NCBI RefSeq assembly: GCF_012927245.1
Contig: NZ_JABBGE010000009.1
Location: 248,001-312,000 of the forward strand
Direction of reading: 5' to 3'
DNA: 64,000 bases
From: Streptomyces sp. R302
GTDB taxonomy: Bacteria > Actinomycetota > Actinomycetes > Streptomycetales > Streptomycetaceae
Below the pieces are notes generated by a model that saw nothing but the letters and a program-made list of their open reading frames with translations, was not told the origin of the DNA and did no database searches. The position numbers and the translations under genes are program-made. Below are positions 8,519 through 15,677 of this stretch, piece after piece. The first letter of the stretch is position 1; each line of letters starts with the position of its first letter.

Positions 8519-9475
8519 ATGACCACAACACCCCTTCCCGAGAGCCCCCTTCCCGAGGCCGTCCGCGCGTACGTCGGCACGCCCGAAGGACCCGAACTGC
8601 GCAAGGTCGACCTGCCGCGGCCGGCTCCCGGCGAAGTCCTGGTGCGCGTGGGCGCGTTCTCCGTCAACCGCGGCGAACTGCGCCTGTTCGCCAAGCGCGC
8701 CGAGGGCTGGCGCCCCGGCCAGGACCTGGCGGGCGTCGTCGTCCGCGAGGCCGCCGACGGCAGCGGACCGGCCGTCGGCACCCGCGTCGCGGCGATGGCC
8801 GACTTCGGCGGCTGGGCCGAGTACACCGCCGTCCCCACCGACCGGCTCGCACCGGTCCCCGACGGCGTCACCACCCAGGAGGCCGCCACCCTCGGCGTCG
8901 CCGGCCTCACCGCCCTGCGCGCCCTGCGGCGCGGCGGTCCCCTGCTCGGCCGCCGGGTGCTGATCACCGGCGCCAGCGGCGGCGTCGGCTCCTTCGCGGT
9001 GCAGCTCGCCGCCGCCGAGGGCGCGGAGGTGACGGCGCTGCACGGCAGCCGCCGCACGCTCGATCTGGGCGCGCTCGGCGCCCGCCACGTGATCACCTCG
9101 CTCGACGAGGCCGAGGGCCCCTTCGACCTCGTCCTGGAGTCCGTCGGCGGGGAGGTCCTGACCGCCGCCCTGAAGATGCTCGCCCCCGTCGGCCACCTCG
9201 TCCTCCTCGGCACCTCCTCGGGCCGCACGGCGGCCCTCTCCATCTCCTCCTTCGTCCCGCACGCCCGCCAGACCCTGCACCCCTTCTGGGTGTTCGGCTC
9301 CGGCGAGTCCGTCGCCGAGGACCTCGGCCTGCTGCTGCGCACGATCCGGGACGGGCGGATGCGGCCCGTCGTGGCCCGCACCGAGGGCTGGGAGCGGCTG
9401 CCCGAGGTGATGACCGCCCTGCGGGAACGACGCCTCGCGGGCAAGGCCGTCCTCCTTGTCGGCGGCGCGTCGTGA
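8519..9475 (+). CDS. Zinc-binding dehydrogenase / quinone oxidoreductase (MDR family)
   Basis: NAD(P)H-dependent oxidoreductase of the medium-chain, quinone oxidoreductase branch (318 residues). It has a GroES-like N-terminal domain (about 20-110) and a Rossmann domain whose nucleotide motif is ITGASGGVGSFAVQLA. No structural-zinc cysteine cluster is visible, which places it with zeta-crystallin-type enzymes. It probably reduces an enone or quinone. The ATG is probably leaderless (TAGCGT ends six bases upstream). First gene of a three-gene operon: its stop overlaps the next GTG by four bases. Control by the divergent LysR gene is likely. Confidence 0.88.
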   Translation: MTTTPLPESPLPEAVRAYVGTPEGPELRKVDLPRPAPGEVLVRVGAFSVNRGELRLFAKRAEGWRPGQDLAGVVVREAADGSGPAVGTRVAAMADFGGWAEYTAVPTDRLAPVPDGVTTQEAATLGVAGLTALRALRRGGPLLGRRVLITGASGGVGSFAVQLAAAEGAEVTALHGSRRTLDLGALGARHVITSLDEAEGPFDLVLESVGGEVLTAALKMLAPVGHLVLLGTSSGRTAALSISSFVPHARQTLHPFWVFGSGESVAEDLGLLLRTIRDGRMRPVVARTEGWERLPEVMTALRERRLAGKAVLLVGGAS

Positions 9476-10146
9476 CCACGCCGCCGCCCGCCCGCATCGC
9501 CGTCGTCTCCTCGGGCTTCAGGGCCTCCACCGGCCGCCGGGTCGCCGACCACGCCGCCGGCCGCGGCCACGACGTGCGCTTCGTCGACGACGTCGAGGAC
9601 GCGGACGCCCTGCGGACCGCGCTGTACGACGCGGACGCCGTCATCCTCGTACCGAAGCGCGGCGACCCCGTACGCCACACCGAACACGCCACCCGGCTGC
9701 TCCTCGCCGAGGCCGCCGCCCGCCCGGCACCGCCGCACCTCGTGCTGCTGAGCTCCTTCGCCGTCGGCCACGGCCCCGCCCACCCGCTCAACCGGACCGC
9801 CGCCACGCTGCTCCCGGCCCGGATAGCCGCCGAACGGGCCCTGCGCTCCGGCCCGCTGCCGTACACCATCGTCCGGCCCACCTGGATGACCGACGACCCG
9901 CCCGGCTCGCACGCCCTGACCCTGACTCAGCATCCGCGCACCGACGGCATGATCTCCCGCGCGGACCTCGCCGCGGCCATGGTCGCCGCCGTGGAGGAAC
10001 CGTCCGCCCGCGGCACGACCTTCGCCCTCTTCAACGAGCCGGGCGAGCCGCTCGCCGACTGGGACGCCGCCTTCACCGCCCTGCGCCGGGACGCCGAGGG
10101 CGTCGACACCGACGACGCCGACCCCGACGGGGAGGACCTGTCATGA
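9472..10146 (+). CDS. NAD(P)-binding, NmrA/atypical SDR-like protein
   Basis: A 224-residue protein with a Rossmann-like layout. The first strand ends in VVSSGF instead of a clear GxxGxxG. Then come VDDVEDADALRTAL, which matches the loop where atypical SDRs hold the cofactor, and LVLLSSF and YTIVRPTWM, both typical of NmrA/YwnB-type proteins. Such proteins act as flavin reductases, NAD(P) sensors or epimerase-like enzymes. The degenerate glycine motif makes cofactor binding uncertain. It is coupled to both neighbours by four-base overlaps, so the three products are probably made in equal amounts. Confidence 0.7.
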   Translation: MTTPPPARIAVVSSGFRASTGRRVADHAAGRGHDVRFVDDVEDADALRTALYDADAVILVPKRGDPVRHTEHATRLLLAEAAARPAPPHLVLLSSFAVGHGPAHPLNRTAATLLPARIAAERALRSGPLPYTIVRPTWMTDDPPGSHALTLTQHPRTDGMISRADLAAAMVAAVEEPSARGTTFALFNEPGEPLADWDAAFTALRRDAEGVDTDDADPDGEDLS

Positions 10147-11213
10147 CCGCGTTGCCCGCCGCCCAGCACGCCTGGGAGGACACCTTCCTCCACGACGAGG
10201 AGGGCCGCCCGCTCGCCCCGCGCTTCCACCGGCTCCTCCTCCTCGACATCACCGGCGGCGCGCCCACCCCCGCCGACGCCGCGCACCTGGAGTCGGCGCT
10301 GCGCACCCTGGAGCGCGAACTCCCCTACGGCCCGCAGGGATTGCTCACCTGCCTGGGCTGGGGACCCGGCTATTTCGAGAAGCACACCGGCGTCCGGTCC
10401 CCGGTCAACCGGCCCGTCCCGATGGCGCGTTGGGAGAACCCGCGCCTCGAATCCTTCGACGCCTGCCTGCACCTGGCCGCCGACGACGAGGAGACCCTCG
10501 CCGAGGTCACCGGCCGGCTCTTCGGCGACGGCCCCCTCGACCAGGGGGGCCTGCTGCGCCTGACTGAGGCGCGCACCGGCTTCGTCGGGCGCGGCCTGCC
10601 GGCCGCCCGCCGCCCCGGGTCCGGCATCCCGGGCCGCGCGCCGCTGATGCTCGGCTTCCACTCGGGACTGCGCGGCAACCAGGCCCCCGAGGAGCGGATC
10701 TCCGTCGCCTCCGGCCCGCTGCGCGGCGGCACCACCATGCACGTCAGCTACATCGAACTCGACGTCGACAGCTGGTACGAACAGGACGCCGACACCCGCA
10801 GCGCCCTGATGTACTCGCCGCGCGTCGGCGCCGACGAGGCGGAGAAGCTCGTCGACGACGCCACGAGCGACGCGGACAGCCTGCCGAAGGTCGCCGCCGA
10901 CCACGGCCGCGTGGGCCACGCCCAGGCCACCGGCCGCGCCCGCCTCGCCGGCGTCCCGCGCATCAACCGCAGGGACTTCGCCACCCTCGACCACGGGGTG
11001 CCCGGGACCCACTTCGTGTCGCTGCAGCGCACCATGGAGGACTTCAACGCCACCCGGGCGACGATGAACGCGGCCGACGCTCCGACGCACGACGCGCGGA
11101 TCGGCGTCCGGCGGCGCAACGGCATCAACGCCTTCATGGAGGTCCGCAGCCGCGCCACGTTCGCGGTGCCCGTGCGCCGGGACCGCGCCTTCCCGTTCCT
11201 GACGGCGGACTGA
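10143..11213 (+). CDS. DUF7405-like protein (Dyp-peroxidase-like fold)
   Basis: A 356-residue protein that resembles the DUF7405 group, described as related to Dyp-type peroxidases. Features seen: a segment GWGPGYFEKHTG near residue 75, an MLGFHSGLRGNQAPEER stretch, MHVSYIELDVDSWYEQD near 200, GHAQATGRARL, and a C-terminal region rich in Arg, Asn and Met. Many relatives carry a Tat signal; none is seen here, so it should be cytoplasmic. It is third in a tightly overlapping operon with two redox proteins. Its stop codon is inside a three-copy 12-base tandem repeat. Haem binding is a guess from the family. Confidence 0.6.
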   Translation: MTALPAAQHAWEDTFLHDEEGRPLAPRFHRLLLLDITGGAPTPADAAHLESALRTLERELPYGPQGLLTCLGWGPGYFEKHTGVRSPVNRPVPMARWENPRLESFDACLHLAADDEETLAEVTGRLFGDGPLDQGGLLRLTEARTGFVGRGLPAARRPGSGIPGRAPLMLGFHSGLRGNQAPEERISVASGPLRGGTTMHVSYIELDVDSWYEQDADTRSALMYSPRVGADEAEKLVDDATSDADSLPKVAADHGRVGHAQATGRARLAGVPRINRRDFATLDHGVPGTHFVSLQRTMEDFNATRATMNAADAPTHDARIGVRRRNGINAFMEVRSRATFAVPVRRDRAFPFLTAD

Positions 11214-11237
11214 ACGGCGGACTGAACGGCGGACCGA
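11202..11237. repeat. 12-base tandem repeat spanning a stop codon
   Basis: ACGGCGGACTGA occurs twice in tandem (11202-11213 and 11214-11225), followed by a one-base variant ending CCGA (11226-11237). The first copy encodes the last residues and TGA stop of the DUF7405-like gene. Confidence 0.9.
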
Positions 11238-11305
11238 TCCGTCCCGAGGGGCCCCTCCGGCATCCGTTAGAGTCGTGCGGAACCTCACGGAGGGGCCCCA
11301 TCCGC

Positions 11306-12019
11306 ATGCCCGGCACGTCCGCGAACAGCGCCGTCACCCGCAGCACCCTCAGCCGGCAGATCGCGGACGCGCTCCGTGACGAGGTCCTCGCGGGGCGTCT
11401 CCAGCCGGGCCAGGAGTTCACCGTCAAGCAGATCGCCGAGCAGTACGGCGTCTCCGCCACCCCCGTCCGCGAGGCCCTCGTCGACCTGTGCGCCCAGGGC
11501 CTGCTCGACTCCGACCAGCACCGCGGCTTCCGCGTGCACCGCTTCTCGGTGGCCGACTACCGGCAGATGGTCGAGGCCCGGATGCTCGTCGCCGACGGCC
11601 TCTTCCGCGGCCACACCCCCCGGGCCCGGGCGGCGCTCCACGAGCCCGACGCCGACATCGGCGTCGTCCTGGTGTCGATACGCCGCAGGGGCGAGGCCGC
11701 CGCCCGCGCCGCCCTCGCCGGCGACCTGGACGTCCTCATCGGCTACGACCTGCGGTACTGGCGCGAACTGGCCCGGCTCGTCTCCGGCAACGACCCCATC
11801 GCCGACTTCCTGCACCGCCTCCGCGTCCAGGCCTGGGCCTTCTCCGTGCCCCACCTGCGCGCCGAGCGCGAACTCCACGGCTGGCTGTGGTCCGGCCACA
11901 TCGAGCTGATCGACGCCGTGACCCGCGGCGACGCGGACGCCGCCATCGGAGTCGTACGCGGCTACAACGCGCACTCCCTGGAATGGGCCGACCGCCTGGA
12001 AGCCCGGCTCGCCCGATGA
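11306..12019 (+). CDS. GntR family regulator, FCD (FadR) subfamily
   Basis: A 237-residue transcription factor. The N-terminal winged helix (about 13-75) holds VKQIAEQYGVSATPVREALVD, a classic GntR recognition region. The C-terminal helical part is FCD-like, with SGHIELIDAVTRGD and a later NAHSLEW segment; the aspartate-histidine metal set is incomplete because the first helix has DLRYW where FH is usual. ACGGAGGGG precedes the ATG. It follows the redox operon after 92 bases that contain the stop-codon repeat, and could control that operon or metabolic genes elsewhere. Confidence 0.87.
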   Translation: MPGTSANSAVTRSTLSRQIADALRDEVLAGRLQPGQEFTVKQIAEQYGVSATPVREALVDLCAQGLLDSDQHRGFRVHRFSVADYRQMVEARMLVADGLFRGHTPRARAALHEPDADIGVVLVSIRRRGEAAARAALAGDLDVLIGYDLRYWRELARLVSGNDPIADFLHRLRVQAWAFSVPHLRAERELHGWLWSGHIELIDAVTRGDADAAIGVVRGYNAHSLEWADRLEARLAR

Positions 12020-12167
12020 CCCGCCCCGCCCCGGTGCACCGCCCGCACCCGGTGTCCCGCCGCCGGGTTGAGGCCGTTCTTCCCGGGGCAGGCCTCCCAC
12101 GGGTGGGCGTCGTCGGCGCCGCCGACTACCCTGGCCCTCCCCGGAACTGACGGAGAGCGAGCCTCCC

Positions 12168-12818
12168 TTGGCCTGTGACCTGTGGCTGGTCCCCCTCGTC
12201 GACGTGCTGTGCCACAGCCCCGACAACCCCTTCGCCGAAGACCTCGCCGCCTACGACGCCGTGCTGAGCGCCGCCGGTCAGCCGACCGTGCCCGTGTACG
12301 CGTACATGCCCGGCCTCTCCGGCGACGTCGCCCCGGTCGCCGGATTCGACTACGAGGCCCTGCACTTCCTGCGCCGGGCCTATCTCCTCGCGATCTGCGG
12401 ACTGCCGGTCGAGCCGGTCGGCGAGCTCGGCGGGGACTACGAACAGCTCCTGGAGATGTTCGAGGCGACCGCCCAGCAGTCCCACCTGGTCTGGCACTAC
12501 GACCACGCGGGCGCCTATGTGCCGGTCGACTTCCCGGTCCCGCTCTCCAACGACGAGCTCCTGGAGGGCGGCGGTCCGCTCGGCTCCTCCCACGGGCTGC
12601 TGAGGGAACTGGAGTTCGTCGCCCCGGCCCTCGGCATCGACCCGGCGAACCCGCCGGCCGCCCCGGCCCCGCCCGCCCGGCCCACCGAGCTCGAGGAGCC
12701 CGCCGCACCGGTCCCGTACGAGGACGGCCCCTTCGCCCGCGAGCGGCACGTCTGGCTCGGGCTGCACGCGGCGGCCACCCGCAGCCTCGCCCAGGGCTCG
12801 ATGATCATGCTGAGCTAG
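12168..12818 (+). CDS. Conserved hypothetical protein
   Basis: I do not recognise a functional family. The 216-residue protein starts at TTG, supported by GGAGAG ten bases upstream. It is acidic, soluble and lacks a signal peptide or membrane segment. The first 60 residues carry the phrases DVLCHSPDNPFAEDL and VYAYMPGLSGDV. A Pro/Ala-rich linker (about 165-180) separates a 165-residue N-terminal domain from a C-terminal segment ending in RSLAQGSMIMLS. It is convergent with the SLATT gene, sharing a terminator. Codon use looks like that of its neighbours. Confidence 0.7.
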   Translation: MACDLWLVPLVDVLCHSPDNPFAEDLAAYDAVLSAAGQPTVPVYAYMPGLSGDVAPVAGFDYEALHFLRRAYLLAICGLPVEPVGELGGDYEQLLEMFEATAQQSHLVWHYDHAGAYVPVDFPVPLSNDELLEGGGPLGSSHGLLRELEFVAPALGIDPANPPAAPAPPARPTELEEPAAPVPYEDGPFARERHVWLGLHAAATRSLAQGSMIMLS

Positions 12819-12827
12819 CCCGCCCCC

Positions 12828-12858
12828 CCCCGGAGCCCCCTCAGCGGGTCTCCGGGGG
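12828..12858. terminator. Hairpin between convergent genes
   Basis: CCCCCGGAG at 12828-12836 pairs with CTCCGGGGG at 12850-12858. It lies between the hypothetical gene and the SLATT gene, overlapping the final codons and stop of the latter. Confidence 0.6.
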
Positions 12859-13563
12859 ACGCTGGCGCGGCATGTTGGGCCGGGTGCCCGGCGGCAGCGG
12901 GAAGCGGCCGGACGGGTGCGCCACCTCCGGCCGGGCCGGTACGACCCCGACCGACTGGAGCGCCAGCGGCGCCGGGCCCGAGCGGAACTCGACCATCCAG
13001 TCCGCCGTCTCCGCCCGGACCAGCTCCGTGATGTCCTCGGAGAACCGCCGCAGCACCCCGAGGCACCGCTCGGCGGCCTCGCTGGCGGTCCCCTCCGTCG
13101 GTCCGAGGACCTCCCGCACGCTCTCCGAGGCCCAGTCGAACTGCAGCGCCTGGAGCCGTCGCTGCACCGCCTGGGCCGTCGCCACGTCCCTTATCCACCC
13201 CGAGGTCAGCCCGAAGTACCGGTCGCAGGCCATGCAGGCGGCGCCGAGCAGCAGCGACAGATAGCCCCAGCCGGCCGTGCCCTCGGCGACCCCGGTCAGG
13301 TCGAGCAGCGGCAGCGCGGCCCCGGCGATCACGCCGAGCGCCGTACCGACCCGCAGCACGCGCGCGCAGCGGCGCTTCCAGACCCGGTCCGAGAGGTACC
13401 ACTCGGCGGTGCGCAGGGCGCCCGCCTCCACCCACCGGTAGAGCTCGTCGAGGCGTTCCGCGGGCTCGCCCCAGTCGCCCAGGGGGAAGGGCTTCCCCGT
13501 CAGATCTCTGTGGACGTCTTCCCCGGGCTGCCCCGGCGGCTGCATCTCCGGCTGGTGGCTCAC
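12841..13563 (-). CDS. SLATT domain-containing membrane protein
   Basis: A 240-residue protein with a soluble N-terminal helix (WYLSDRVWKRRCARVLRVG), two closely spaced membrane helices (about 72-120: VIAGAALPLLDLTGVAEG then YLSLLLGAACMACDRYFGL), and a long cytoplasmic helical tail with a proline-rich end. This helix-2TM-helix plan is that of SLATT domains, which are predicted pore-forming effectors linked to nucleotide signalling in some conflict systems. No SMODS or SLOG partner is adjacent here; it sits beside ybaB-recR, so a housekeeping version of the fold is as likely as a defence role. Confidence 0.75.
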   Translation of the reverse strand: MSHQPEMQPPGQPGEDVHRDLTGKPFPLGDWGEPAERLDELYRWVEAGALRTAEWYLSDRVWKRRCARVLRVGTALGVIAGAALPLLDLTGVAEGTAGWGYLSLLLGAACMACDRYFGLTSGWIRDVATAQAVQRRLQALQFDWASESVREVLGPTEGTASEAAERCLGVLRRFSEDITELVRAETADWMVEFRSGPAPLALQSVGVVPARPEVAHPSGRFPLPPGTRPNMPRQRPPETR

Positions 13564-13833
13564 CGGGGGACTCCTCTGTTCAGCCCAGCGTTCGTGTCGC
13601 TCGTGTCCTTCTGTGACGTGCGGTGCACGTGGTGCCTGCCCTTCCTACCGCCGAATGGTGGGCGGCGGGCCCGGAATCCCGGGATTTCCGCCCGCAAGAG
13701 GGTGTTGATCAGGTAGAGGAGCCCGCAGTTTCTCACTCGAAAGAGTTGTCGCGGCAGGGCGGTCCCCGACCACGTAGGCTCGGAGCACCGGTACCAGACG
13801 TGACCGGGCGACTTTCAACCACGAGGAGTGACC

Positions 13834-14169
13834 GTGATCCCCGGTGGCGGCCAGCCCAACATGCAGCAGATCTTCCAGCAGGCGCAGAAGATGCAGCAGG
13901 ACCTCGCCCGCGCCCAGCAGGAGCTCGCCGCGACCGAGGTCGAGGGCCAGGCGGGCGGTGGCCTGGTCAAGGCCACCGTGACCGGCTCCGGCGAGCTGCG
14001 CGCCCTGGTCATCGACCCGAAGGCGGTCGACCCGGAGGACACGGAGACCCTCGCGGACCTGGTCGTGGCCGCCGTCAAGGCCGCGAACGACAACGCGCAG
14101 CAGCTCCAGCAGACCAAGCTGGGCCCGCTCGCGCAGGGCCTCGGCGGAATGCCGGGCCTGGGCTTCTAG
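13834..14169 (+). CDS. ybaB: YbaB/EbfC nucleoid-associated protein
   Basis: A small DNA-binding protein (111 residues) that forms a tweezer-shaped dimer and is nearly always encoded with recR, as here. The helical N terminus is NMQQIFQQAQKMQQDLARAQQ (split as helix 1), followed by the central beta sheet with GGLVKATVTGSGELRAL and VIDPKAVD. GTG at 13834 is preferred over GTG 13828 because GAGGAG lies at a better distance. About 270 bases of non-coding sequence precede it, including an imperfect palindrome around 13671-13691. The recR start follows after 68 bases. Confidence 0.92.
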   Translation: MIPGGGQPNMQQIFQQAQKMQQDLARAQQELAATEVEGQAGGGLVKATVTGSGELRALVIDPKAVDPEDTETLADLVVAAVKAANDNAQQLQQTKLGPLAQGLGGMPGLGF

Positions 14170-14237
14170 GTACTCCCAGGGAGCACTTCCAACCACTACC
14201 GTAAGAGCAAGGCAGTACCCCCGGAAAGGGCGTTCCG

Positions 14238-14837
14238 TTGTACGAAGGCGTGGTCCAGGATCTGATCGACGAGCTGGGCAGGCTGCCCGGCGTCGGTCCC
14301 AAGAGCGCGCAGCGGATCGCCTTCCACGTCCTCCAGGCCGAGCCGACGGACGTGCGCCGGCTCGCCCACGCGCTCCTGGAGGTCAAGGAGAAGGTCCGGT
14401 TCTGCGCGGTCTGCGGGAACGTGGCACAGCAGGAGCAGTGCAACATCTGCCGCGACCCGCGCCGGGACCTGACCGTCATCTGCGTGGTCGAGGAGCCGAA
14501 GGACGTCGTCGCGATCGAGCGGACCCGCGAGTTCCGGGGGCGGTACCACGTCCTCGGCGGCGCGATCAGCCCGATCGAGGGCGTCGGCCCCGACGACCTG
14601 CGGATCCGGGAGCTGCTCGCCCGCCTCGCGGACGGCGAGGTCACCGAGCTGATCCTGGCGACCGATCCCAACCTGGAGGGCGAGGCCACGGCCACGTACC
14701 TGGCGCGGATGATCAAGCCGATGGGGCTGAAGGTCACCCGGCTCGCCAGCGGCCTGCCGGTCGGCGGCGACCTGGAGTACGCCGACGAGGTGACGCTCGG
14801 CCGTGCCTTCGAGGGGCGGAGGCTGCTAGATGTATGA
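14238..14837 (+). CDS. recR: Recombination protein RecR
   Basis: Acts with RecO and RecF to load RecA at gaps. The 199-residue protein begins MYEGVVQDLI from a TTG start; the helix-hairpin-helix LPGVGPKSAQRIAFH lies at 16-30, the zinc finger uses Cys56, Cys59, Cys68 and Cys71, and a TOPRIM domain (VVEEPKDVVAIE onward) fills 80-175. The sequence matches the expected length and order of domains. GGAAAGGG precedes the TTG. The neighbouring ybaB and DUF5063 genes form the usual actinobacterial block. Confidence 0.95.
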   Translation: MYEGVVQDLIDELGRLPGVGPKSAQRIAFHVLQAEPTDVRRLAHALLEVKEKVRFCAVCGNVAQQEQCNICRDPRRDLTVICVVEEPKDVVAIERTREFRGRYHVLGGAISPIEGVGPDDLRIRELLARLADGEVTELILATDPNLEGEATATYLARMIKPMGLKVTRLASGLPVGGDLEYADEVTLGRAFEGRRLLDV

Positions 14838-14893
14838 CGACCGGGCGCGGGAGGACCGGGCCGGTGCCGGTGAGCTCTCAGGGAGGCTCCTCG

Positions 14894-15562
14894 ATGTCTG
14901 ACCCCACGCTGCACTCCATCACGCAGAACCCCGACGACTTCGCGGTCCAGATCGCCGACTCGGTCGAGAGCTTCATCGTCGCCACGACCGAGGTCGCCAA
15001 GGGGGACGAGCCGGACAGCGCGGTGCCCTTCCTGCTCCTGGAGATCTCCCAGCTGCTCCTCGCCGGCGGCCGGCTCGGCGCGCACGAGGACATCGTCCCG
15101 GACGAGCGGTACGAGACGGACACGGGCCCGGAGCCGGACGTGGACGACCTGCGGGAGCGGTTCGCCGCGATGCTGGAGCCGGTGGACGTCTTCTCCGAGG
15201 TCTTCGACCCGTACGAGCCCCGCAAGGCCCCGGTCCCGGCGCGCATCTCGGACAACCTCGCGGACATCGTCGCCGACCTCCGCCACGGCCTCGCCCACTA
15301 CCGCGAGGGCCGCACCTCCGAGGCGCTGTGGTGGTGGCAGTTCTCGTACTTCTCCAACTGGGGCCCGACCGCCTCGGCCACCCTCCGCGCCCTCCAGTCC
15401 CTGGTCGCCCACGTCCGCCTCGACCAGCCGCTGGCCGCCCTCGACGGCCTGGACACGGACGAGGACCTCACCGAGGACGACCTGGCGGAGGAGGCGGGCC
15501 GGGTGATGCTGCGGGAGATCGCGGGCCCACTGGGGATGAAGGGCCTCCAGGACCCGGTTTGA
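14894..15562 (+). CDS. DUF5063 domain-containing protein
   Basis: A 222-residue acidic soluble protein of the DUF5063 family, which in streptomycetes lies directly after recR. It has phrases DDFAVQIADSVESFIV, FLLLEISQLLLAGGRLGA and EALWWWQFSYFSNWGPTA; the tryptophan run is distinctive. Two long helices alternate with acidic linkers. GGGAGGCTCC precedes the ATG. No enzyme motif is visible and the function is unknown. Gene order suggests a link to DNA maintenance, but that is association only. Confidence 0.85.
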   Translation: MSDPTLHSITQNPDDFAVQIADSVESFIVATTEVAKGDEPDSAVPFLLLEISQLLLAGGRLGAHEDIVPDERYETDTGPEPDVDDLRERFAAMLEPVDVFSEVFDPYEPRKAPVPARISDNLADIVADLRHGLAHYREGRTSEALWWWQFSYFSNWGPTASATLRALQSLVAHVRLDQPLAALDGLDTDEDLTEDDLAEEAGRVMLREIAGPLGMKGLQDPV

Positions 15563-15677
15563 TCATTCTCTGAGCACCGCGTCTCAGGATCTGGTACCAG
15601 GTCGGCCTTTTTCGGTCGCTCGTTAGACTGAGCCGACCGCAGCGCGGGCTGCGGCACCGACCGAGCGAGGAGCGCAC

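Noticed and set aside
13695..13725. Similarity to the SRP RNA apical motif (GTGTTGATCAGG...)
   Set aside because: Only about ten bases agree, the GGAAG loop partner is missing and no flanking stem is present.
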